From: a bacterium
GTDB taxonomy: Bacteria; Patescibacteria; ABY1; BM507; VMTK01
Assembly: GCA_030641105.1 (NCBI GenBank)
Contig: DAOWHZ010000069.1
Span: 1 to 7,448, forward strand
Direction: 5' to 3'
Length of the DNA stretch: 7,448 nucleotides
Shown here: positions 1 through 5,866 of the stretch, piece after piece
Layout of the letters: each line of letters begins with the position of its first letter
Numbering within the stretch: the stretch's first letter is position 1
Position numbers and translations under genes: made by a program
The notes under the pieces: model-generated
The model's input: only the letters and a program-made list of their open reading frames with translations
What the model was told of the DNA's origin: nothing
Database searches by the model: none

Positions 1-527
1 ACTCTTTTTATGTTTCGCTTGCCAGCCGGTATAATATAAGGCTGAGTTTCCAACTCATCACAAATTAAATTATAAAAATCTTCAAATTTCATTGCTTCTT
101 TATATTCACCGACAAATCCAATCTCGCCATAATCCGGACAACTAATAACATCCATCTTTTTTAATCTTAGTAATTTTATTAAACTGATATTATTTCCTAT
201 TACGGGATGAGCGTCCAAAGGCAAGTGAAAGCCGCATAAATTAATGTCATTTTCTAATAGCAATTTCAACCTGTTTCTGACAACGCCTTTAATACATGGC
301 GGCTTGCTTATTTGGCTGCCAAATATGCCATGGTGGACAATAATCATTTTTGCTTGTTTTTTTATGGCCCCTTTAATTAATTTTTCCGACAAGCTTACTC
401 CTGTAATAATCTTACTCACTTTAAACGCGCCTTCAACCTGAAGACCATTAACACAATAGTCTTCAAAGTCTTTAACTTTAAGATAATCTTCGCAATATTT
501 TACAATTTTATTTCTATCTATTTGCAT
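1..527 (-). CDS. NIF3/DUF34-family dinuclear metal-binding protein, N-terminal part (cut by window edge)
   Basis: Translating the minus strand from the ATG at 525-527 gives 175 codons without a stop up to the left edge, so the C-terminal part lies outside. The protein matches the NIF3 (YbgI/YqfO) family: DYCVNGLQVEG at residues 23-33, VHHGIFG at 64-70, GFHLPLDAHPVIGNN at 99-113 and GEIGFVGEY near 140. H65, H66, H101 and D105 correspond to the first half of the family's dinuclear metal site; the remaining ligands, a late His and Glu, would be in the missing part. Family members are usually about 250 residues in the short form, so some 70-80 residues are absent. They are often labelled 'GTP cyclohydrolase 1 type 2 homolog', but the physiological reaction is not settled. 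The gene starts 60 bases after the pheS stop on the same strand and may be co-transcribed with it. No Shine-Dalgarno is visible. Confidence 0.93.
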   Translation of the reverse strand, partial: MQIDRNKIVKYCEDYLKVKDFEDYCVNGLQVEGAFKVSKIITGVSLSEKLIKGAIKKQAKMIIVHHGIFGSQISKPPCIKGVVRNRLKLLLENDINLCGFHLPLDAHPVIGNNISLIKLLRLKKMDVISCPDYGEIGFVGEYKEAMKFEDFYNLICDELETQPYIIPAGKRNIKR

Positions 528-549
528 ATAATTTATATGATTTTTTTTA

Positions 550-590
550 TATTCATAATTAGCTATATTCGCGATTGATTAGCGATTCTA
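550..590. repeat. AT-rich short-word periodic run in the pheS-nif3 gap
   Basis: The 60-base gap between pheS and the NIF3 gene holds words beginning ATT and often ending GC or GCG (such as ATTCGCG and ATTAGCG), spaced mostly 7 to 9 bases apart. It resembles in style the arms of the longer intergenic inverted repeats in this window, but no partner arm is present. It could be a remnant or half-element, or simply AT-rich spacer. Confidence 0.35.
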
Positions 591-1643
591 AAATTGTTTT
601 AAAAATCTCAAATCCCCGCTATTAAATAATCTTATATCATCAATTCCATATTTCATCATAGCTAATCTGGTTAAGCCCAGCCCAAAAGCAAAGCCGGAAT
701 GTTCTTCTGGATTAATTCCTCCGTGCCTTAAAACATTTGGATGCACCATGCCGGCCGGCAATAACTCTAACCAGCCACTGTTCTTACAACTCGGGCATCC
801 AGTGCCTCCGCAAATAGTGCATTTAATATCTAATTCTACTGCTGGCTCTACAAAAGGAAAATACCCGGGTCTGACTCGTACCTCCATTTCCCGCTTAAAA
901 ATCCCTGTTAGCAATTCTTTCATAACCGCAATCAAGTTATTAATTGAAATGTCCTTGTCCACCATTAACCCTTCCATCTGATCAAAAGTGTGTTCGTGGC
1001 AGGCATCAATTGCTTCAGACCTAAACACCCTGCCCGGCGCCACGCATCGCAAAGGAGCTCCATATTTCTGCATAGCTCTAACCTGCACCGGCGATGTATG
1101 CGTCCTCATCACAAGATCACTTCTCTCTTTATTCGGCTTGCCCTCCGAAGCTTTAGCGTAGGAGGGCGAAATATAAAACGTATCCTGCGTATCACGAGCC
1201 GGATGAAACTGGGGAAAATTCAAGGCTTCAAAATTATAATAATCACTTTCTAATTCCGGCCCATCCAAAACCATAAAACCTAATGAAATAAACAGATCTT
1301 CTAATTCATTTTGCACTTGAGTTATTGGATGAAGATGTCCTCTGGCTATTTTCTCTCCGGGAAGCGTGACATCAATTTTTTCCGGTTTTTTATCTGCGCC
1401 GCCTTCAACTATATTCCGTGCTTCCTTAAACTTACTTTGTAACTCTATTTTAATTTCATTAGCTAATTTACCAATACTCTTTTTATCTTCCGCTCTTAAA
1501 TCAGCTATGCCGCGCAAAATTTTAGTCAGCTCTCCTTTGCGGCCCAGATACTTAACTTCTAATTCACACAAAGCAGTAGCATCTTTAACTTTCTCAAGAC
1601 ACTCTAATACTTCTTTTTTTAAATTGTTTAATTTGTTTTTCAT
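588..1643 (-). CDS. pheS: Phenylalanine--tRNA ligase alpha subunit (PheS)
   Basis: Catalytic subunit of the heterotetrameric (alpha2 beta2) class II phenylalanyl-tRNA synthetase, which charges tRNA-Phe in the cytoplasm. The 351-residue protein has the expected order: an N-terminal helical coiled-coil arm (about 1-85) that contacts tRNA, GHLHP near 102-106, HPARDTQDTFY at 147-157, THTSPVQVRAM at 181-191, class II motif 2 (GRVFRSEAIDACHEHTFDQMEG, 204-225) and motif 3 (GFAFGLGLTRLAMMKYGIDDIR, 317-338). A CxxC-x4-CxxC cluster at 275-286 (CTIC, CPSC) occurs in many bacterial PheS. I start at the ATG at 1641-1643 because a GGGAG Shine-Dalgarno lies 5 bases upstream; the GTG at 1655, adding four residues, is less likely. 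Residues 160-168 (PSYAKASEG) come from an in-frame palindrome just before THTSP and are not part of the usual fold. pheT is not next to it: the following gene is a NIF3 protein. Confidence 0.97.
   Translation of the reverse strand: MKNKLNNLKKEVLECLEKVKDATALCELEVKYLGRKGELTKILRGIADLRAEDKKSIGKLANEIKIELQSKFKEARNIVEGGADKKPEKIDVTLPGEKIARGHLHPITQVQNELEDLFISLGFMVLDGPELESDYYNFEALNFPQFHPARDTQDTFYISPSYAKASEGKPNKERSDLVMRTHTSPVQVRAMQKYGAPLRCVAPGRVFRSEAIDACHEHTFDQMEGLMVDKDISINNLIAVMKELLTGIFKREMEVRVRPGYFPFVEPAVELDIKCTICGGTGCPSCKNSGWLELLPAGMVHPNVLRHGGINPEEHSGFAFGLGLTRLAMMKYGIDDIRLFNSGDLRFLKQF
1140..1167. repeat. Intragenic palindrome in pheS (SYAKASEG element)
   Basis: Arms GCCCTCC (1140-1146) and GGAGGGC (1161-1167) pair perfectly, and the inner bases extend the stem imperfectly (GCT/AGC near the loop), giving a hairpin of about 13 positions per arm. 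Read on the minus strand it encodes S-PSYAKASEG (PheS residues 159-168) without breaking the frame. It lies between DTFY and THTSP, where other bacterial PheS have only a short linker, so it looks inserted. Peptides like SYAKASEG recur in unrelated proteins of Patescibacteria, which fits a dispersed REP-like element; that last point is from general knowledge and was not searched here. Confidence 0.8.
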
Positions 1644-1648
1644 ATTTT

Positions 1649-1653
1649 CTCCC
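1649..1653 (-). promoter_or_regulatory. pheS Shine-Dalgarno (GGGAG)
   Basis: On the minus strand GGGAG is followed by a 5-base spacer and then ATG at 1643. This decides the pheS start in favour of the ATG over the upstream in-frame GTG at 1655. It is the only convincing Shine-Dalgarno in the window. Its GGG (1651-1653) is the outermost part of the left arm of the inverted repeat at 1651-1746, so in the mRNA it could pair with the CCC of the opposite arm. Confidence 0.7.
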
Positions 1654-1746
1654 ACAAATCTACAAATCAGCTACAAATTTACAAATATGAAATAACACGG
1701 GTAATAAACATTTGTAAATTTGTGAGGAGATTTGTTGATTTGTGGG
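1651..1746. repeat. Long inverted repeat with 8-base word period, upstream of pheS
   Basis: Left arm 1651-1686 and right arm 1710-1746 are reverse complements at 32 of 37 aligned positions with one gap, around a 23-base spacer. The innermost 14 and outermost 10 pairs are perfect. Each arm consists of four copies of an 8-base word (ATTTGTNR, or its complement YNACAAAT), two on each side of a 3-4 base interruption. The element fills nearly the whole 115-base gap between the membrane-protein gene and pheS. No run of T follows either arm, so it does not look like a standard intrinsic terminator. In the pheS transcript the hairpin would end at the ribosome binding site. Confidence 0.9.
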
Positions 1747-1758
1747 GGCTGACTATGA

Positions 1759-2139
1759 TTATCCTCTCTTACCATAACTTATCAGAAAAAATTCTAACAT
1801 AGACAACCCAACAATCAATAATCCCAAATTTAACCATGTAAACAAATCTTTTGATAATAAAAATAAAACAACTACAATTAACAAGGCAAACAAAAATGAT
1901 TGGCGAAACGCCTCTTTAACACTGTAAAAAGCTAATTCTCGCTTTAAGCCAACAAACCTAATTAAAAAACCAATAATAGCAGCCGAGCCAACTAAGGCTA
2001 AAAATAATGATAAATAAAACAGCAAAAAGCCAATCCAATTAGTAATTTCCGGATTAACTGTCCATAAAATAAAACCAAAAGCAATCCAGCAAATTAAGGT
2101 TGTGATAATCATTAAAATTAAATATGCTCGTAAAGTCAT
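1759..2139 (-). CDS. Small four-helix integral membrane protein, function unknown
   Basis: A 126-residue, very hydrophobic protein with four likely membrane helices at about 5-28, 35-61, 81-96 and 101-121. Between helices 2 and 3 is a charged, amphipathic loop (RFVGLKRELAFYSVKEAFRQS, 61-81), which I expect on the cytoplasmic side. The C-terminus is short and basic (KRG). There is no cleavable signal peptide, catalytic motif or metal site. I recognise the general look (MTLRAYL start, W-rich second helix) as a conserved hypothetical membrane protein of Patescibacteria but know no function. The ATG at 2139 has no Shine-Dalgarno; a TAAAAT box at 2142-2147 lies only two bases before it, which would suit leaderless initiation if it is a -10 element. 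Both sides of the gene are bounded by long inverted repeats. Confidence 0.85.
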   Translation of the reverse strand: MTLRAYLILMIITTLICWIAFGFILWTVNPEITNWIGFLLFYLSLFLALVGSAAIIGFLIRFVGLKRELAFYSVKEAFRQSFLFALLIVVVLFLLSKDLFTWLNLGLLIVGLSMLEFFLISYGKRG

Positions 2140-2144
2140 AAATT

Positions 2145-2250
2145 TTAGTTGATTAGTTGCTCGGCTAATCAGTTAAACAGTTAAACTGCCCTCTTTAAAA
2201 AACATAACACAAACTAATTAACTAATCAACTGATTAACTGATTAACTAAC
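2145..2250. repeat. Imperfect long inverted repeat with 8-base word period, between helicase and membrane-protein genes
   Basis: The right arm (2213-2250) is almost five tandem copies of ACTRATYA, with units starting at 2213, 2221, 2229, 2237 and 2245. The left arm (about 2145-2188) is the complementary word TYAGTTRA repeated at the same period, with one degenerate unit (TCGGCTAA, 2161-2168). Left 2147-2158 and right 2220-2231 match perfectly as a 12-base inverted repeat, and several registers are possible because of the periodicity. The spacer is about 24 bases. The right arm runs into the helicase gene and supplies its last two codons and stop. There is no clear terminator T-run at the end of the stem. 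Confidence 0.85.
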
Positions 2251-5200
2251 ACGAAATTCGCAAATATCAAAAAAATCGCAGTACTTACAAAGTTTAGACG
2301 GCTTTGGAGGAAATTCGCCTTTTTTAATTTCCTCAATGGTGGCAATTGCTTTTTGTTTAACTTTTTCCAATTCATCCTGACTGCCTAAAAATTCTACTTC
2401 ACTATTATTATCCAAATAATAAAAAGCCAAAGACTTAATTTCCTGCTTAAATAAATCTTGAACCGCTAATTGATAAATTAATAATTGTTCCTTTTCATTA
2501 AAACTTAACTTGTCTTTGGCTGTTCCGGTTTTATAATCTATAATTTTTAATTTACCTTCTTCCTCATCAATTCTGTCTATCATGCCACGGATAGTGTATA
2601 AATCCCCATTACTGTCCAGTTTAATATTAAAACCTTTTTCTAAAAAAATTGCATTAGGCCAATTATCTTTATGCTTTTCAAAAAACTCTTTTAAAATCTC
2701 TTTACCCTTCTTCTTGTAATCTTCCTTTTGCTTTTTATTTTCATACCAATTATCAATCCAGCTTTGCTTATATAAATTTAGAATTTCATCTAAACTTATT
2801 TTTACCTCTCCCTCTTCTCTCCCGCTGAGGCGGGATTGGGGGGCAAGATTAAGAAGCGAAATTTGTTCCAGTCCCTTTTTCTCTTGAATCAATTGAAACA
2901 ATTTCTGTAAAGTAACATGCATGGTTTTACCGAATGAAAAAACAGCTTTGCCGCGCCTTGGCACTTTTAACACGTGGGCAAAACGATATTGGTACGGACA
3001 GTTGGAAAAAGCCGCTAATTGAGTATAAGAAAAATAACTCGGAATCTGTATCTCAATTTTTTCACCTTTTTTATCAAAACTGTTAAATTGGGTTTTAAAA
3101 CCTGACTTAACTTTTTGGCTCCCCTCTCCTGCCCCAGGAGAGGAGCTGGGGGCGAGGTTACATTCTACAAGAAAACGCGACGGCTTCTTCTTGCGCGCTA
3201 AACCATAATCAGGCGCCCAAGAAAAATACAAGCCCTCTCTGGCGCGTGTCATAGCTACATAAAACAATCGCCGTTCCTCTTCCAGGTGAATATCCCCCTC
3301 TGGCAAAATTTCTTTTATTAAAGCGTCGGGAATTAAAATTTGCTCTTTGCGTTCAATTGTAGGAAAACGCTTGTCAACTAAATTAGCAATAAAAACATAT
3401 TTAAATTCAAGTCCCTTGGCTCCATGCACTGTTAAAATTTTAATTGCTTCCGGCCCTGATTCAATATCAGGCGCCAAAGACCCTTGTTCTCCCGAATCAA
3501 TCTCCATTGTTAATTCTTCCAAGAACGGCTTAACGGTTTTATCATCGCTTCCTGCCTCAAAAATTTGCATGCGCTTCATTAATTGATTAAGCAAGCTGGC
3601 AGATTCCCTGCTTTTTTGCTCCTCTTGTCCGGTTAGATATCGCAAATAACCGCTGTCAGTTAAAAACGCCATTACAATCTCGCTAACGCTTTTATCCCTG
3701 ACTAAAGCAGTGTGTTTATTGATTAAATTTAAAACTTTATCAATTTTTACTTGCGCTTCTTTGCCCATTCTGCCGTTAGCGTCGCGAAGCACAGTATAAA
3801 GCGACCATGCTTTTTTATTGGCAACATAATTAAAATTTACCAATTCCTGATAAGAAAAATCAAAAACCGGCAAATTTAAAACCCGATACAAGGCCGGGCT
3901 TTCATGGTAATTGTCAAGCATTTTTAAATAAGCTATTACATCCATAATCACCGGCTTGGCGTATAATCCGCGCGATGCCAAATATTGATACGGCAGGCCG
4001 GCGATGTCAAGGGCATTGCAAAAATCCTTAGCGCTTTCATTGGCCCGCACTAATATGGCAAAATCATTCCATGTGGCTTTTTTGTCCTTAAGCTTGAGAT
4101 CAGCAATCTTTTCCACTACTTGCCTAACCTCATCCTGTAAATCAATTCCTTGCATAACCTCAATTACGCCTTCACTATTTCCCTGCGCTATTAATTTTTT
4201 CTCCAATTTCATTTTTTCTTTATTATCTTTGGCAAATTGATATTCCAATCTATTTGGATTATTTAGTTGAATAAATTCATAGGATAAATCAAGAATATTC
4301 TGCGTATTCCGATAATTCTTAACTAAAACTGTTTTCTTGCTTTCAGGATAATCTTTTTTAAATTGCAGCACATTGCTCATTGATGCTCCTCTGAATCTAA
4401 AAATCGCTTGATCATCGTCACAAACAACAATTAAATTATTTCTCGGCGCTGCCAACATCTTAATTAACTCATACTGCGCCCAATTCGTATCCTGAAACTC
4501 ATCTAACAAAATATATTTAAACTGCCGCTTATGTTTTTCTAAAATTGCCGGGCGTTCACGAAACAGCTTTAAACAATAATTAATTAAATCACCAAAATCC
4601 AAAGCATTATTATCTAACAGTAATTGCTGATAAACATGATAGGCGTTGGCAACCTCATTAATCCGCATTATTTCCTGCTCCGCAACCGTCTTGTCAAGCG
4701 CACCTTCTGAATTTACCAAACTTCTTACTTCTTCAGCCAGAGGCTGATCCGCCTCGGGCGGAAACTTCTTACTTCTAACTTTTGTTCCACTCAACATATT
4801 ATCCAAATTTTCCTTCAGCTCTTCGGCATATTCCAGATATTGCGCTGGCGAAATATCTTCATCTTTAGCTCTTGAAAAATGTTTAATTAAAGCATGGATA
4901 AATTTAGCTGGATTGCCCATGGGCCGATAATAATCCAGGTCAAACTTGTCTAAATTCTTTTTAACCAAGGCCCATTGTTCAAATTCATTAAGTAGCTTAA
5001 AATCAGCCGGCAAACCGATTGCCAAGCCATGCTCTTTTAAAATTCGCTCGCCAAAACTGTGAAAAGTGGAAATCCATAAATCCAAATAGCCCATGGGCAA
5101 TAATCTATCAACTCTTTCTTCCATTTCTCCAGACGCTTTTTCTGTAAAAGTCAAAGCTAAAATTTGGTCTGACTTAGCCCAGCCCTGTTCAATTATATAG

Positions 5201-5328
5201 GCAATCCGTTGGGTAATAACCGTGGTTTTGCCAGTACCAGCACCAGCTACAATTAACAAAGGACCGTCTTTATGAGTAACGGCCTTTAGTTGTTCTGGGT
5301 TAAGTTTTTCTAATAAATTATTATTCAT
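2242..5328 (-). CDS. UvrD/PcrA-type SF1 helicase fused to a RecB-family (PD-(D/E)XK, Fe-S) nuclease
   Basis: A 1028-residue DNA repair/recombination enzyme. The helicase half has all SF1A motifs: Q-motif LNPEQLKAV (9-17), Walker A AGAGTGKTT (28-36), motif Ia ALTFTEKASGEM (58-69), Walker B LLDEFQDTN (274-282), motif III DDDQAIFRFRGA (304-315), NYR (338-340), motif V LTVHGAKGLEF (632-642) and motif VI YVAMTRAREGL (690-700). The C-terminal half has the RecB/AddB nuclease signature: H804, D918 (GMIDRID), D931 and K933 (IDYKTG), Q948 and Y952, plus four cysteines C777, C1014, C1017 and C1023 (C...CxxCx5C) expected to hold a 4Fe-4S cluster. It therefore resembles a single-chain AdnAB/AddAB-type end-processing motor; no partner subunit is in the window. 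The ATG at 5328 overlaps the Nudix stop by 4 bases (ATGA), implying coupled translation. Three palindromic insertions are read in frame (residues about 184-204, 724-738, 827-842). The last codons lie in an inverted-repeat arm. Confidence 0.95.
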   Translation of the reverse strand: MNNNLLEKLNPEQLKAVTHKDGPLLIVAGAGTGKTTVITQRIAYIIEQGWAKSDQILALTFTEKASGEMEERVDRLLPMGYLDLWISTFHSFGERILKEHGLAIGLPADFKLLNEFEQWALVKKNLDKFDLDYYRPMGNPAKFIHALIKHFSRAKDEDISPAQYLEYAEELKENLDNMLSGTKVRSKKFPPEADQPLAEEVRSLVNSEGALDKTVAEQEIMRINEVANAYHVYQQLLLDNNALDFGDLINYCLKLFRERPAILEKHKRQFKYILLDEFQDTNWAQYELIKMLAAPRNNLIVVCDDDQAIFRFRGASMSNVLQFKKDYPESKKTVLVKNYRNTQNILDLSYEFIQLNNPNRLEYQFAKDNKEKMKLEKKLIAQGNSEGVIEVMQGIDLQDEVRQVVEKIADLKLKDKKATWNDFAILVRANESAKDFCNALDIAGLPYQYLASRGLYAKPVIMDVIAYLKMLDNYHESPALYRVLNLPVFDFSYQELVNFNYVANKKAWSLYTVLRDANGRMGKEAQVKIDKVLNLINKHTALVRDKSVSEIVMAFLTDSGYLRYLTGQEEQKSRESASLLNQLMKRMQIFEAGSDDKTVKPFLEELTMEIDSGEQGSLAPDIESGPEAIKILTVHGAKGLEFKYVFIANLVDKRFPTIERKEQILIPDALIKEILPEGDIHLEEERRLFYVAMTRAREGLYFSWAPDYGLARKKKPSRFLVECNLAPSSSPGAGEGSQKVKSGFKTQFNSFDKKGEKIEIQIPSYFSYTQLAAFSNCPYQYRFAHVLKVPRRGKAVFSFGKTMHVTLQKLFQLIQEKKGLEQISLLNLAPQSRLSGREEGEVKISLDEILNLYKQSWIDNWYENKKQKEDYKKKGKEILKEFFEKHKDNWPNAIFLEKGFNIKLDSNGDLYTIRGMIDRIDEEEGKLKIIDYKTGTAKDKLSFNEKEQLLIYQLAVQDLFKQEIKSLAFYYLDNNSEVEFLGSQDELEKVKQKAIATIEEIKKGEFPPKPSKLCKYCDFFDICEFRVS
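2806..2850. repeat. Intragenic GC-rich palindromic element in the nuclease part of the helicase gene
   Basis: The core hairpin is TCCCGC (2820-2825), loop TGAG, GCGGGA (2830-2835), flanked by a pyrimidine run on one side and a G-run on the other. It is translated as NLAPQSRLSGREEGEV (helicase residues 827-842), between H804 of the nuclease and the D918 motif, in a region of low conservation. Both its edges resemble those of the element at 3116-3158 (NLAP at the start; GGGGGC followed by AG and TTA in the DNA), so the two look like members of one family with different cores. Confidence 0.7.
3116..3158. repeat. Intragenic palindromic element between helicase and nuclease domains
   Basis: A perfect 9-base stem, CCTCTCCTG (3123-3131) and CAGGAGAGG (3135-3143), encloses a 3-base loop and is flanked by C-rich and G-rich edges. 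It is translated as NLAPSSSPGAGEGSQ (residues 724-738), in the linker after motif VI and before the nuclease. The peptide is low-complexity Gly/Ser/Pro, unlike the charged protein around it. It shares the NLAP edge with the element at 2806-2850. Confidence 0.75.
4718..4776. repeat. Intragenic double palindrome flanked by an exact 15-base direct repeat, in the helicase gene
   Basis: Two adjacent hairpins, CAGCC-AGA-GGCTG (4734-4746) and TCCGCC-TCG-GGCGGA (4748-4762), lie between two identical copies of AAACTTCTTACTTCT (4718-4732 and 4762-4776). The flank words have a 7-base period (TTCTAAC, TTCTTAC). On the minus strand this encodes roughly RSKKFPPEADQPLAEEVRS (residues 185-203), between the N-terminal motifs and Walker B. 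The two direct copies are 44 bases apart and are read in different frames (RSKKF versus EVRS), so one simple in-frame insertion with target duplication does not by itself explain the arrangement. Confidence 0.75.
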
Positions 5329-5849
5329 AATGTTTTATACAAGGACCAAGCTGCTAAAACATGGCAATTAATTATTTCTCCATTTTTTATCATCACTTCA
5401 ATTTCATTTTTAGTAAACCAAAAATTTTCAATATCCTCTTCTATATCTCCTTCTAAAAATTCTTCTTGCAAATCAGTGGCTAAATAAACATACATCTTAA
5501 TATTTGAACGTCGATTGTTAATCAAATAATTACCAAGTAATATTAATTTATTTGCCTTATAATTTGTTTCTTCCATTAATTCACGGTTAGCTCCCTCCTC
5601 CATATTTTCTTTAAGGGATATACTGCCGCCTGGAAATTGAAACAGTATTTTGTTTGGTGGATATGAATATTCTTTTGATAATAATATTTTACTATCATCT
5701 CGTTTGCAAATAATAGTTGCCGCGCGCCTCCCACTGTCTTTATATTTAAGATAAGTGGTTTTTATTCCATTTGGCAACATTACCTCATCTTCAATTAAAG
5801 TCAAACGAGGATGATTAAAAATTTCTTTTGACGATAAAGTCTTCCACAT
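5325..5849 (-). CDS. Nudix hydrolase (ADP-ribose pyrophosphatase-like)
   Basis: A 174-residue cytoplasmic protein with the Nudix fold: N-terminal strands (SKEIFNHPRLTLIEDEVMLPNG), then PGG at 73-75 and the Nudix box at 75-97, G-x5-E-x7-REL-x-EE. E90, E93 and E94 are the expected Mg2+-binding acids. The Gly near the end of the canonical box is Asn here (EETNY), a mild deviation that some active members tolerate. The layout and length suggest the NDP-sugar/ADP-ribose pyrophosphatase branch, hydrolysing an X-linked nucleoside diphosphate, but the substrate cannot be read from sequence. I prefer the ATG at 5849, since relatives tend to begin close to WKxLSSKE. An upstream GTG at 5870 overlaps the M16 stop by 4 bases (GTGA) and would add MILFFVF; the matching 4-base overlap with the helicase downstream makes that start possible too. 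It sits between M16 and the helicase, probably in one operon. Confidence 0.9.
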   Translation of the reverse strand: MWKTLSSKEIFNHPRLTLIEDEVMLPNGIKTTYLKYKDSGRRAATIICKRDDSKILLSKEYSYPPNKILFQFPGGSISLKENMEEGANRELMEETNYKANKLILLGNYLINNRRSNIKMYVYLATDLQEEFLEGDIEEDIENFWFTKNEIEVMIKNGEIINCHVLAAWSLYKTL

Positions 5850-5866
5850 AAAAACAAAAAATAAAA

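Noticed and set aside
244..441. Plus-strand reading frame of 65 codons
   Set aside because: It is antisense to the NIF3 gene, whose minus-strand translation carries clear family motifs; the plus frame shows none.
1644..1655. GTG start for pheS at 1655
   Set aside because: The GTG overlaps the GGGAG Shine-Dalgarno that is correctly spaced for the ATG at 1643.
748..1695. Three plus-strand frames across pheS
   Set aside because: They are antisense to a fully recognisable PheS, with no family motifs of their own.
1651..1746. Intrinsic transcription terminator
   Set aside because: The stem is AT-rich with a 23-base loop and there is no T-run after either arm. The same objection holds for 2145-2250.
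2213..2250. CRISPR array
   Set aside because: The repeats are 8 bases with no spacers, and no cas genes are present.
4718..4776. Simple recent transposon insertion with a 15-base target duplication
   Set aside because: The copies are 44 bases apart, not a multiple of three, yet the frame is open; kept as an open question instead.
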